Assembly (NCBI GenBank): GCA_031655335.1
Contig: CP134226.1
Coordinates: 2,498,001-2,562,000 of the forward strand
DNA from: Thalassospiraceae bacterium LMO-SO8
GTDB lineage: Bacteria; Pseudomonadota; Alphaproteobacteria; Rhodospirillales; Casp-alpha2
Direction of reading: 5' to 3'
DNA length: 64,000 bases
Shown piece after piece: positions 47,492-59,172 of this stretch. Position 1 is the first letter of the stretch. Each line of letters opens with the position of its first letter. Position numbers and translations under genes: made by a program. The notes below the pieces were generated by a model. The model saw only the letters and a list, made by a program, of their open reading frames with translations, was not told the origin of the DNA and did not search any database.

Positions 47492-47520
47492 GCGGCGCCT
47501 TGGGGCGCCGCTTTCGTTTT
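47492..47520 (+). terminator. Intrinsic terminator closing the dcw-lpxC unit
   Basis: GCGGCGCC (47492-47499), loop TTGG, GGCGCCGC (47504-47511), then TTTCGTTTT. Perfect 8-bp GC stem with a U-rich tail, 25 bases after the lpxC stop. Confidence 0.85.
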
Positions 47521-47610
47521 CCCGGGCCCCTGCCTTGCAATCCCGCGAAACCGGGCCAAATCCCGTGGAAAAGGGGATATTGGCCTTTTTCAATTGGTTT
47601 CCCCGCGTGA

Positions 47611-47616
47611 TATATT
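47611..47616 (+). promoter_or_regulatory. Candidate -10 of the bamD-recN-ligA unit
   Basis: TATATT in an AT-rich island after the lpxC terminator; the preceding TTTTTCAA about 17-23 bases upstream may serve as a poor -35. The location fits a new promoter. Confidence 0.35.
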
Positions 47617-47694
47617 CGCCGCTCCCGGCACGCCCCGGTTCGACCGGATAGGGAGTGCCCGACCTTGAGACCTGACACAGCAGATCATCCGCCG

Positions 47695-48516
47695 ATGCGC
47701 ATATCCGACCGGATCAGAATCCTCATTCCCGTCCTGGCGGTATCGCTGGCCGTTTCCGCCTGCTCGATCTTCGAGGACGACAAGCCCGCCTACGTGGAAA
47801 AGCCCGTGGACGAGTTGTACAACCGCGGCGTCGATCAAATGGGCGACCGTAAGTTCGCCGATGCGGCGCTGACCTTCGAAGAGGTCGAGCGCCAGCACCC
47901 CTATTCGGTCTGGGCCACCAAGGCGCAGATCATGGCGGCCTACGGTTATTACAAGTCGAACAATTATCAGGAAGCCGTCGCGGCGCTCGACCGCTTCATT
48001 CAGCTGCATCCGACCCACGAGGACGTGGGTTATGCCTACTATCTGAAGGGCCTGGCCTATTACGAGCAGATCTCCGACGTCACCCGCGACCAGCAGATGA
48101 CGACCCTGGCGCTGCAAAGCCTGAAGGAAGTCGTCACCCGCTTCCCCGATTCGAAGTTCGCCCGTGACGCCAAGTTCAAGATGGAATTGACCTATGACCA
48201 TCTGGCGGGCAAGGAGATGGAGATTGGCCGCTACTACCACAACCAGCACCAGTATTTGGCCGCCATCAACCGCTTCCGCGCCGTCGTCGACAAGTATCAG
48301 ACGACGACCCACGTGCCCGAGGCCCTGCACCGCCTGACCGAGGCCTATCTCGCCCTCGGCCTCAAGGACGAGGCGCGCAAGACCGCCTCGGTCCTGGGCC
48401 ATAACTTCCCGGGCAGTGAGTGGTACATGGATTCCTACGAAATGCTCACGGGCGAGCAGGTCCGGCCCCAGGCGGCGGAAGAGAAGGCCTGGTACGACCG
48501 TTTGAAGTTCTGGTAA
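47695..48516 (+). CDS. bamD: Outer membrane assembly lipoprotein BamD
   Basis: 273 residues. Lipoprotein signal: MRISDRIRILIPVLAVSLAV then SAC with the lipid cysteine at residue 23. Mature part has five TPR repeats (ELYNRGVDQMGDRKFADAAL, AQIMAAYGYYKSNNYQEAVA, VVDKYQTTTHVPEALHRLTE). BamD is the essential partner of BamA in inserting outer membrane beta-barrels. Start: ATG at 47695 gives a normal signal peptide; a TTG at 47665 with GGGAG before it is an alternative that would add 10 residues. 8 bases to recN. Confidence 0.9.
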   Translation: MRISDRIRILIPVLAVSLAVSACSIFEDDKPAYVEKPVDELYNRGVDQMGDRKFADAALTFEEVERQHPYSVWATKAQIMAAYGYYKSNNYQEAVAALDRFIQLHPTHEDVGYAYYLKGLAYYEQISDVTRDQQMTTLALQSLKEVVTRFPDSKFARDAKFKMELTYDHLAGKEMEIGRYYHNQHQYLAAINRFRAVVDKYQTTTHVPEALHRLTEAYLALGLKDEARKTASVLGHNFPGSEWYMDSYEMLTGEQVRPQAAEEKAWYDRLKFW

Positions 48517-48523
48517 CCGGCCC

Positions 48524-52790
<4,267 letters not shown>

Positions 52791-53177
52791 GGAAGGCGAG
52801 TCTATCAGCAGTGCCAGTTCGGGCATACGGGAGAGGTGCGGACTAACGTCCCAGGCCGCTCGAACGGGCGTTGGGGCAAAATTTTTTCAGTCTGGGGAAA
52901 GGCGCAAAAAGTGCGTGTCGGGCGTGTCCGGAAGGGCGCGAAAAGCGTCCCGAAAAATCCGGATAATATTGTTTTAGTTCAATTTATTACCTGGGGTTCG
53001 AAACGACAGGTTCGCTGAGGGGGGCGCTGCGGGCGGTCCGCGCATCGGTGCAATGCAAAAAGATGTGATCTGTTTTGAGAATTAGTTCTTTACAGCGGGG
53101 GCGTTCGACTTTAAATCGCCGGGTTCGGGCTCCTCGTGAGGCCGATTGGTGAGGCTGTTTTGGGAGTTTCCCATGCG
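52791..53177 (+). other. 387-base leader/intergenic region before the polyamine operon
   Basis: No gene. It contains AT-rich patches (52880-52890, 52955-52990), a nested hairpin at 52927-52963, and a structured 3' part (53096-53155) with GGCG/CGCC and CGGGCTC-type stems. This sits upstream of a decarboxylase gene in an alphaproteobacterium, where the Rfam speF leader motif is known. I could not confirm the match by eye. The promoters for the operon and for the divergent GNAT gene must lie here. Confidence 0.4.
52927..52963 (+). other. Nested hairpin upstream of the polyamine operon
   Basis: Outer TCCGGA (52927-52932) with TCCGGA (52958-52963), inner GGGCGC (52934-52939), loop GAAAA, GCGTCC (52945-52950, one G-U). 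Followed by ATATTGTTTTAG. It resembles an attenuator or a promoter-proximal operator. Confidence 0.4.
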
Positions 53178-54395
53178 ATGGAAAAGTTCCCCTCTGCACG
53201 TGCGCTGGCTCGTTCACTAGCGCCTATCAATCCGGTAACGTGTCTCCGGCCGCATGCGGTCCGACGCGCGGTTCACTTTTTCCTTAACGAGTTCCCCGGC
53301 GAAATCCTCTACGCCGTCAAGACCAACCCCAGGCCGGAAGTCCTGGACGAAGTCTATGACGCGGGGGTCCGGAATTTCGATGTCGCCTCCTTGGCGGAAA
53401 TCGAGCTGATCGCCGGGCGATACCCCGACGCCAAAATGGCCTTCATGAACCCGGTGAAGAACCGGGACGTGATCCGCCGCGCCTACGAGGAATTCAGGGT
53501 GCGCCACTTCGTGCTCGATTCCGAGGAGGAGTTGAAGAAGATCGTCGAGGCGACGGGCCATGCCCAGGACCTCAGCCTTCTCGTTCGCCTGGCCGTTCCC
53601 AACCATCATTCGGAACTGGAACTGTCGTCCAAGTACGGCGTGCAGCCCGAACAGGCCCCCGATCTGCTGATCGCGGCCCGTCAGGTCGCCAGCCGCCTGG
53701 GCGTCGCGTTCCACGTCGGCTCGCAGTGCATGCAGCCGTCGGCCTGGGGCACGGCGCTGCACATGGTCCGCGACCTGATCCTGAAATCGGGGATCATTCT
53801 CGACATCGTCGATGTCGGGGGCGGCTTTCCGTCGGTCTATCCCTACATGACGCCGCCGCCGCTGACCGACTACATGCGCGAAATCACGGCCGCCGTCGAT
53901 AAACTGCCGATTTCGGAAGCCTGCGAAATCTGGGCCGAACCCGGCCGCGCGCTGGTCGCCGAAGGTGCGTCCACCCTGGTACGTGTTGAAATGCGCCGGG
54001 GCGACAACCTATATATCAACGACGGCACCTACGGCAGCCTGTTCGACGCCGGGTCGTTGAACTTCATCTACCCGGTGCGCCCGATCCGCACCGAGGGGCG
54101 GTTCCAGAAGCCGCTGATCGGTTATGCCTTCTACGGCCCGACCTGCGACAGCCTGGACCACATGAAGGGGCCGTTCTACCTGCCCGCCGACATGCGGGAA
54201 GGCGACTATATCGAGATCGGCCAGACCGGCGCCTACGGCTGCGCCATGCGGACCAAGTTCAACGGCTTTCATTCCGATGAAACAGTCGTGGTCCAGGATG
54301 AGCCCATGTTGACGGCCTATGGCGACCGCATCGCCGCGCAAAACGACACGGTTCCCGGGCTTTCCGGCGCCGTGCTGCTGGAGCAGATGAAATGA
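53178..54395 (+). CDS. Fold-III ornithine/lysine decarboxylase
   Basis: 405 residues of the alanine-racemase-fold PLP family (eukaryotic-type ODC, lysine/ornithine decarboxylase). PLP lysine Lys48 in EILYAVKTNP, phosphate-binding glycines VDVGGGFPSVYP, WAEPGRALVAEGASTLV, and the active-site cysteine region YGPTCDSLDHMKG. It makes putrescine (or cadaverine). Start at MEKFPSARALAR; a GTG 42 bases upstream is possible but less family-like. 4-base overlap with the DHS-like gene, so one operon. Confidence 0.9.
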   Translation: MEKFPSARALARSLAPINPVTCLRPHAVRRAVHFFLNEFPGEILYAVKTNPRPEVLDEVYDAGVRNFDVASLAEIELIAGRYPDAKMAFMNPVKNRDVIRRAYEEFRVRHFVLDSEEELKKIVEATGHAQDLSLLVRLAVPNHHSELELSSKYGVQPEQAPDLLIAARQVASRLGVAFHVGSQCMQPSAWGTALHMVRDLILKSGIILDIVDVGGGFPSVYPYMTPPPLTDYMREITAAVDKLPISEACEIWAEPGRALVAEGASTLVRVEMRRGDNLYINDGTYGSLFDAGSLNFIYPVRPIRTEGRFQKPLIGYAFYGPTCDSLDHMKGPFYLPADMREGDYIEIGQTGAYGCAMRTKFNGFHSDETVVVQDEPMLTAYGDRIAAQNDTVPGLSGAVLLEQMK

Positions 54396-55438
54396 AAACC
54401 TCGGAACAGAAGATGGCCGACGAAAAAGCGGCCCTGCTGAGCAAGACCGTCGAACACGTCGACATCACCAAGATCGACGCCCGGCCGATCATCGACAGCA
54501 TGTCGAAGATGTCGTTCACCTCGCGCGACCTGGCGCGGGCGACGGGCATCTACAACGACATGCTGGCCGACAAGGACTGCACGATCTTCCTGACGCTGGC
54601 GGGGTCGACCTCGGCCGGCGGCTGCATGAAGGTCTATGCCGACCTGATCCGCTACAACATGGTGGACGCCATCGTCTCGACCGGGGCCAGCATCGTCGAC
54701 ATGGATTTCTTCGAGGCCTTGGGCTTCCGCCATTATCAGGGCTCGCCGGACATCGACGACAACTATCTGCGCTCGCAGTACATCGACCGCATCTACGATA
54801 CCTACATCGACGAGGAAGAGTTGCAGGCCTGCGATCACGCCATCGGCGAGATCGCCGACGGGCTGGAGCCGCGCGCCTATTCATCGCGCGAATTCATCCG
54901 CGAAATGGGCCGCTACCTCGCGGAAGGCGCGGCGCGCAAGAAGGATTCCCTGGTGCAACTGGCGTACGAGCACGACGTGCCCGTGTTCTGCCCGGCGTTC
55001 ACGGATTCCAGCGCCGGGTTCGGCCTGGTCCTGCATCAGGTGCGCAATCCGAAGAACCACATGACCATCGATTCGATCGCCGATTTCCGCGAACTGACGG
55101 ACATCAAGATCAAGTCCGGGACCTCGGGCCTGTTGATGGTCGGCGGTGGCGTGCCCAAGAACTTCGTGCAGGACACGGTCGTGTGCGCGGAAATCCTCGG
55201 CCACGAAGTGGACATGCACAAATACGCCGTGCAGATCACGGTCGCCGACGTGCGTGACGGGGCGTGCTCCTCCTCGACCCTCAAGGAAGCGTCGTCCTGG
55301 GGCAAGGTCGACACGGCGCTGGAACAGATGGTCTATGCCGAAGCCGGCAGCGTTATCCCGCTGCTGTGCAGCGACGCCTATCACCGGGGCCATTGGAAAG
55401 ATCGGCCCAAGCGCCGCCACGCCAAGCTGTTCGACTGA
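54392..55438 (+). CDS. Deoxyhypusine-synthase-like protein, possible homospermidine synthase
   Basis: 348 residues of the DHS family. NAD/spermidine-type signatures: FLTLAGSTSAGG near 66-77, VDAIVSTGASIVDMDFFEAL near 91-110, PVFCPAFTDSSAGFG near 197-211, TSGLLMVGGGVPKNF near 244-258, and the active-site lysine Lys305 in EASSWGKV, as in DHS (human Lys329 region). Bacteria lack eIF5A, so protein modification is unlikely. Plant homospermidine synthases evolved from DHS. A polyamine-forming transferase reaction from putrescine/spermidine is therefore the best inference. Between a decarboxylase and an agmatinase-family gene in one operon. Confidence 0.88.
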   Translation: MKTSEQKMADEKAALLSKTVEHVDITKIDARPIIDSMSKMSFTSRDLARATGIYNDMLADKDCTIFLTLAGSTSAGGCMKVYADLIRYNMVDAIVSTGASIVDMDFFEALGFRHYQGSPDIDDNYLRSQYIDRIYDTYIDEEELQACDHAIGEIADGLEPRAYSSREFIREMGRYLAEGAARKKDSLVQLAYEHDVPVFCPAFTDSSAGFGLVLHQVRNPKNHMTIDSIADFRELTDIKIKSGTSGLLMVGGGVPKNFVQDTVVCAEILGHEVDMHKYAVQITVADVRDGACSSSTLKEASSWGKVDTALEQMVYAEAGSVIPLLCSDAYHRGHWKDRPKRRHAKLFD

Positions 55439-55453
55439 ACCTGGGTAGTAACC

Positions 55454-56362
55454 GTGAACATTCTGCCTCCTGAAGAGGGCTTCCTCGGCCTGAGCGGGGA
55501 CGACGTTGCCGATGCGCAGGGCAAGCCCGGCGTGACGATCGTCCCCTATGGCCTGGAGGCCTCCGTCAGCTACGGTGGCGGCACGGCGGCGGGGCCGCAG
55601 GCGATGATCGACGCCTCGCACCAGGTCGAACTGTTCGACGAGGAACTGTGGCGGGAACCCTGCCGGGATTTTCACCTGGACACCCTGGCTCCCTTCGACA
55701 TCCCCACTGATATTCCGGCCGCCCTCGACCAGTTGGCGGGCGTGGTCGGCGGGATTCTCGACGCGGGACGTTTTCCGCTGACCTTCGGCGGCGAGCATTC
55801 GATCACGCCGGGCGCCATCCGGCCCTTCGTCGAACGTTATCCCGACCTGTGCCTGCTGCAATTCGATGCCCATGCGGATCTGCGCGACGGGTACGAAGGC
55901 GAACATTTCTCCCACGCCGCCGCCATGCGCCGCTGCCTGGATCACCCCGGCCTGTCGATCGTTTCGGTCGGCATCCGCAACATCTCGGCCGGGGAAATTC
56001 CGTTCCTCGACGCCAACCGGGATCGCATCCACATCTACTGGGGCAAGGACCGGCGGGACTGGGACGTGGACCGGATCGTCTCCCATCTTGCCGGCAAGAC
56101 GGTCTACATCACCTTCGATCTCGACGGCTTCGATTCCAGCCTGATGCAGGCCACGGGCACGCCGGAGCCGGGCGGCGTGTTCTGGGACGACGCCGTGCGC
56201 ATCATCCGCGCCGCCAACCGGGTCGCGGGCAAGGTCGTGGGCGCCGACATCAACGAACTGGCCCCCATCGAGGGCCTGCATTCGTGCAACTTCCTGGCCG
56301 CCAAGCTGGCCTACAAGATCCTCGCCTACAAGTTCGCGGACGGCCTGCCCCAGGCCGCCTAA
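55454..56362 (+). CDS. speB: Agmatinase/ureohydrolase-family protein
   Basis: 302 residues of the arginase/agmatinase family, dinuclear manganese. Metal ligands visible: His115 (FGGEHSITPG), Asp138, His140, Asp142 (LQFDAHADLRD), Asp222 and Asp224 (ITFDLDGFDSS). C-terminal GADINELAPIEG is typical of SpeB. It should release urea from agmatine to give putrescine, though guanidinobutyrase is a close alternative. GTG start 15 bases after the DHS-like gene; no strong SD. Confidence 0.85.
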   Translation: MNILPPEEGFLGLSGDDVADAQGKPGVTIVPYGLEASVSYGGGTAAGPQAMIDASHQVELFDEELWREPCRDFHLDTLAPFDIPTDIPAALDQLAGVVGGILDAGRFPLTFGGEHSITPGAIRPFVERYPDLCLLQFDAHADLRDGYEGEHFSHAAAMRRCLDHPGLSIVSVGIRNISAGEIPFLDANRDRIHIYWGKDRRDWDVDRIVSHLAGKTVYITFDLDGFDSSLMQATGTPEPGGVFWDDAVRIIRAANRVAGKVVGADINELAPIEGLHSCNFLAAKLAYKILAYKFADGLPQAA

Positions 56363-56375
56363 GTCGTCGATATCC

Positions 56376-56468
56376 CCCCCTCACCCTGCCCTCTCCCCCC
56401 GGGAGGGGGAGAGGGATAAGGAGGCTTGGCGAGGCGACGCCGCGCCTAGCCGGAGTTGGGTGAGGGGG
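56376..56468. repeat. Palindromic intergenic repeat element
   Basis: Outer arms CCCCCTCACCC (56376-56386) and GGGTGAGGGGG (56458-56468) are perfect 11-bp inverted repeats; inner arms CCCTCTCCCCC (56389-56399) and GGGGGAGAGGG (56405-56415) form a second, nested hairpin. Between them lies a GC-rich AGGCGACGCCGCGCC part. The layout resembles the small dispersed palindromic elements (REP-like) of many proteobacterial genomes. Only one copy seen in this window. Confidence 0.6.
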
Positions 56469-56492
56469 TAAATTCGCGCAGCGGACAAAATA

Positions 56493-56518
56493 AAAGGGGC
56501 TCCGGTCGGAGCCCCTTT
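56493..56518. terminator. Bidirectional terminator between speB and the F0 operon
   Basis: AAAGGGGCTCC (56493-56503), loop GGTC, GGAGCCCCTTT (56508-56518), 11-bp perfect stem including the A/T ends. On the + strand it is followed by CGTTTG; on the - strand the next bases are TTATTTTG (from AAAATAA). It can end both the polyamine operon (+) and the atp operon (-). Confidence 0.85.
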
Positions 56519-56545
56519 CGTTTGCTTGGATGTTTCTTCGAAAGC

Positions 56546-57040
56546 TTAGTGCAGCTTGCCGGGCAGGGCGCCGATGGCGTCGTCGATCAGCTGATCGGCC
56601 TTCTTGCCCTTGATGCTGTCGGCCAGAACCTGGCGCGTGGCCGCCATGGCGACCTCGACCGTATGGGCCTTGAGGTGATCCAGGGCGGCGGCCTCGGCCT
56701 GGGACAGACGGTCCATCGCCTGCTTTTCGCGGCGGGCCAGGGAATCCTTCAGGCGCTGCTCGCCAAGCTTGGCCATGCGGGCGGCCTCTTCCTTGGCGGC
56801 GACGACGATCTTCTCGGCTTCCTTCTGGGCGTCGCGCTGCTTTTTCTGGTAGTCGGCCAGCAGCTTCTGCGCTTCCTCGCGGAGTTTTTCCGCCTCTTCG
56901 ATGTCGGCCTTGATCTTGGCCGCCCGCTCGTCGAGGGCGCCGCCGATCAGGCCCGGCACCTTGAGGTAGACCAGCACGCCGATGAAGGCGGCGAAGGCGG
57001 TGGCGACCCAGAATGTGGGATCCTGCAACATGTGGTCCAT
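56546..57040 (-). CDS. atpF: ATP synthase F0 subunit b
   Basis: 164 residues. N-terminal TM helix about 9-27 (FWVATAFAAFIGVLVYLKV), then a long charged stator coiled coil (KADIEEAEKLREEAQKLLAD, QRDAQKEAEKIVVAAKEEAA) to the C-terminal delta-binding part. Last gene of the F0 operon. The b/b' pair is typical of photosynthetic bacteria and alphaproteobacteria. 14 bases after the b' gene on the - strand. Confidence 0.93.
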   Translation of the reverse strand: MDHMLQDPTFWVATAFAAFIGVLVYLKVPGLIGGALDERAAKIKADIEEAEKLREEAQKLLADYQKKQRDAQKEAEKIVVAAKEEAARMAKLGEQRLKDSLARREKQAMDRLSQAEAAALDHLKAHTVEVAMAATRQVLADSIKGKKADQLIDDAIGALPGKLH

Positions 57041-57054
57041 GATCCGCTTCCTTC

Positions 57055-57549
57055 CTAGGCCTGACGCGCTTTGGCGGCGCCGGCGACGGCCTTTTGCAGG
57101 GCCTTGGCGTCGGGTGCTTCGCCGGTCAGACGTTCGCAGGCGGCCGTCGCGACCTCGGTCGCCATGGCGTCAAGACCCGCCAGGGCGTCCTGCAAGGCCT
57201 TGTCGATGGCTGCCTCGCCTTCCTTGATGCGGGCCTGCAGGGTCTGGGAAAGCTTGGCTTCCTCCGCGTCCTGCTTGGCCTTCAGGTCGGCCTGCACCTT
57301 GACGATTTCCTCGTGCGCCGTGGCGCGCGCCTCGGTCAGGGCCTTTTCATAGGCTTCGATGGCGGCCTCGGCCTCGGCCTTCAGGTCCGCCGCGCGCTCC
57401 AGGTTCTGCTCGATCTTCTTCTGCCGCGCCTCAAGGGCGCCGCCGATCCGGGGCACGCAGACCTTCCACATGACCAGGAACATGGCGGTGAAGGAAATCA
57501 CCAGCCAGATGATCTGGGGCACGTAGGTTGTGAAGTCCAATTGAGGCAT
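57055..57549 (-). CDS. atpG: ATP synthase F0 subunit b'
   Basis: 164 residues. TM helix about 10-28 (VPQIIWLVISFTAMFLVMW), then RIGGALEARQKKIEQNLERA and a long charged coil. Forms the peripheral stalk heterodimer with b. Starts 107 bases after atpE; this gap holds a strong palindromic hairpin. Symbol atpG is used for b' in some annotations and conflicts with gamma in E. coli naming. Confidence 0.9.
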   Translation of the reverse strand: MPQLDFTTYVPQIIWLVISFTAMFLVMWKVCVPRIGGALEARQKKIEQNLERAADLKAEAEAAIEAYEKALTEARATAHEEIVKVQADLKAKQDAEEAKLSQTLQARIKEGEAAIDKALQDALAGLDAMATEVATAACERLTGEAPDAKALQKAVAGAAKARQA

Positions 57550-57615
57550 GGAAAGACCTCTTTATCCGAAAGCCGTTGATCCTTGGGTCAGCCGTCCGAA
57601 GACGAAACGCCGTGG

Positions 57616-57636
57616 CCGGGGCGGTAACCGCCCCGG
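57616..57636. other. Perfect 9-bp hairpin between atpE and the b' gene
   Basis: CCGGGGCGG (57616-57624), loop TAA, CCGCCCCGG (57628-57636), immediately downstream of the atpE stop (57657) on the - strand. No U-run. It probably protects the 3' end of an atpE-containing mRNA or limits read-through, consistent with the higher need for the c subunit. Confidence 0.6.
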
Positions 57637-57656
57637 ACCCGCGCAAGACCGAAAGA

Positions 57657-57881
57657 TCAGCCGAACAGAATGACCAGGGCGATAACCAGCGCGAACAGCG
57701 CGATGGCTTCCACGAGGGCGAAGCCCAGCATGGTCATGGGGAACACGGCGCCCTGAGCGGAGGGGTTGCGGCCCACGGCCTGAATGAACGAGGCAAAGAT
57801 GGTACCGATGCCGATACCGGAACCAATCACGCCGATAACGGCCAGGCCGGCACCGAGCAGCTTCGCAGCTTGAACTTCCAT
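57657..57881 (-). CDS. atpE: ATP synthase F0 subunit c
   Basis: 74 residues, two TM helices forming the rotor ring hairpin. Helix 1 has the glycine motif GSGIGIGTIF; the polar loop is RNPSAQG; helix 2 has the proton-carrying glutamate in GFALVEAIAL (about position 57). Glu rather than Asp is usual for alphaproteobacteria. No Na+-type ligand set is obvious. Followed by a strong hairpin before b'. Confidence 0.97.
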   Translation of the reverse strand: MEVQAAKLLGAGLAVIGVIGSGIGIGTIFASFIQAVGRNPSAQGAVFPMTMLGFALVEAIALFALVIALVILFG

Positions 57882-57970
57882 GGGGTTGATCCTTTCTTGA
57901 TGCTAGATCTTGAGTGTTTGAGTTGACTGGTGAATGGGGTCGTTTGGTCGCCTGTCCGGTTCGCAGCGCC

Positions 57971-58702
57971 TTAGTGAAGGTGCAGGGCGTCGTTCAGGTA
58001 CAGGCAGGTCAGAATGGTGAACACGAAGGCCTGCAGGAAGGCGATGACGATTTCCAGGCCGGTCAGCGCGACCACGAACAGCCAGGGCGCCACGCCGAAC
58101 ACGCCGAGCGAGATGATGAACCCGGCGAACACCTTCAGCAGCGTGTGTCCGGCCAGCATGTTGGCGAACAGACGGACGCTGAGGGAAATGGGACGCGACA
58201 GGTAGGAAATGATCTCGATCGGGATCAGCAGCGGCGCCATGAGAATCGGCACGCCCGGCGGCATGAAGAACGAGAAGAAGTGCATCTTGTGCTTGGCCAG
58301 GGCGATCAGGGTCACACCGATGAAGATCACCGCCGCCATGGTGAAGGTCACCACGATGTGCGAGGTGAAGGTAAAGCTGTAGGGGACCATGCCCAGCAGG
58401 TTGCCGAACAGCACGAACATGAACACCGTGAAGATGAACGGGAAGTAGTTGCGGCCCTCGGATCCGACCGTGTCCTTCACCAGATTGGCGATGAACACAT
58501 AGGAGAGTTCCGCGATCGACTGCCAGCGCCCGGGGACCAGGGCGTTGCGGCGCATTCCCAGGATCAGGAAGGCGCTGACCACGACCACCGTCGCCACCAT
58601 CATAAGCGCCGAATTGGTGAAAGAGGCATCGAGGCCGCCGAAATTCAGCGGCACAAGTGTTTTGATCTCGAACTGTGCGAGCGGGCTGTGCTTCTCGGCC
58701 AA
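57971..58702 (-). CDS. atpB: ATP synthase F0 subunit a
   Basis: 243 residues, five to six TM segments. Proton half-channel protein: VKDTVGSEGRNYFPFIFTVF, the essential-arginine helix SLSVRLFANMLAGHTLLKV (about 165-183), and the C-terminal ALTGLEIVIAFLQAFVFTIL. ATG start with the family-like AQFEIKTLVPL. Follows atpI by 45 bases and precedes atpE by 89. Confidence 0.96.
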   Translation of the reverse strand: MAEKHSPLAQFEIKTLVPLNFGGLDASFTNSALMMVATVVVVSAFLILGMRRNALVPGRWQSIAELSYVFIANLVKDTVGSEGRNYFPFIFTVFMFVLFGNLLGMVPYSFTFTSHIVVTFTMAAVIFIGVTLIALAKHKMHFFSFFMPPGVPILMAPLLIPIEIISYLSRPISLSVRLFANMLAGHTLLKVFAGFIISLGVFGVAPWLFVVALTGLEIVIAFLQAFVFTILTCLYLNDALHLH

Positions 58703-58747
58703 GGCTCGGTTTCCCGTCTGTCTATAGCGCGTTTAAGCGGGTGCAAG

Positions 58748-59104
58748 TTATCGGCGGTCTGTGTCGTCAGTCGGATTTTCATCCTGCTGATAACCCGCGG
58801 CGTAACCGTAGCCACGGGCCATCCGGTAGACGTTCAGAATGCCGGCGCATCCCCCTAGGATTATGAACACCAACATGAGCCAAGGCTTGGTATCGAGCCA
58901 CTTATCAAGCAGCCAACCGATACCCAACCCAACGGCGACGGCGGAAACTAACTCAATGCCGACACGAAATGCAAGGCTAAGAGCGCTATTTGGCGGCTCC
59001 TTGTCGCGATTTTTCTGCGCTTGCGAAAACCCGCCCTTGTCGAGGGCGCCGTCGATGCGCTTTTGCAGGCCGTCCAGGTCCGAATGGGGCCGTTCGTCGG
59101 TCAT
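58748..59104 (-). CDS. atpI: F0 assembly protein AtpI
   Basis: 118 residues. Hydrophilic N-terminal part with an acidic/basic helix, then two TM helices: LAFRVGIELVSAVAVGLGIG (about 44-63) and WLMLVFIILGGCAGILNVYR (about 74-93). C-terminal GYAAGYQQDENPTDDTDRR is polar. A c-ring assembly/Mg2+ uptake factor, first gene of the F0 operon. The gap to the end of smc is 68 bases, so the atp promoter is in this gap or in the smc 3' end. Confidence 0.85.
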   Translation of the reverse strand: MTDERPHSDLDGLQKRIDGALDKGGFSQAQKNRDKEPPNSALSLAFRVGIELVSAVAVGLGIGWLLDKWLDTKPWLMLVFIILGGCAGILNVYRMARGYGYAAGYQQDENPTDDTDRR

Positions 59105-59172
59105 GTGAAATACCTAGGCATGAAGGGGGTTAGGGCTCTGGCGGGAACAATAGCACCCGCGGGGGGTGGTTG

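Noticed and set aside
47665-47694. TTG start for bamD 30 bases upstream
   Set aside because: It has a GGGAG site, but would lengthen the signal peptide n-region to 16 residues; ATG gives a standard lipoprotein signal. Kept as an alternative.
57570-57600. FNR-box-like TTGATCCTTGGGTCA upstream of atpG
   Set aside because: The second half-site does not match ATCAA; too weak to call.
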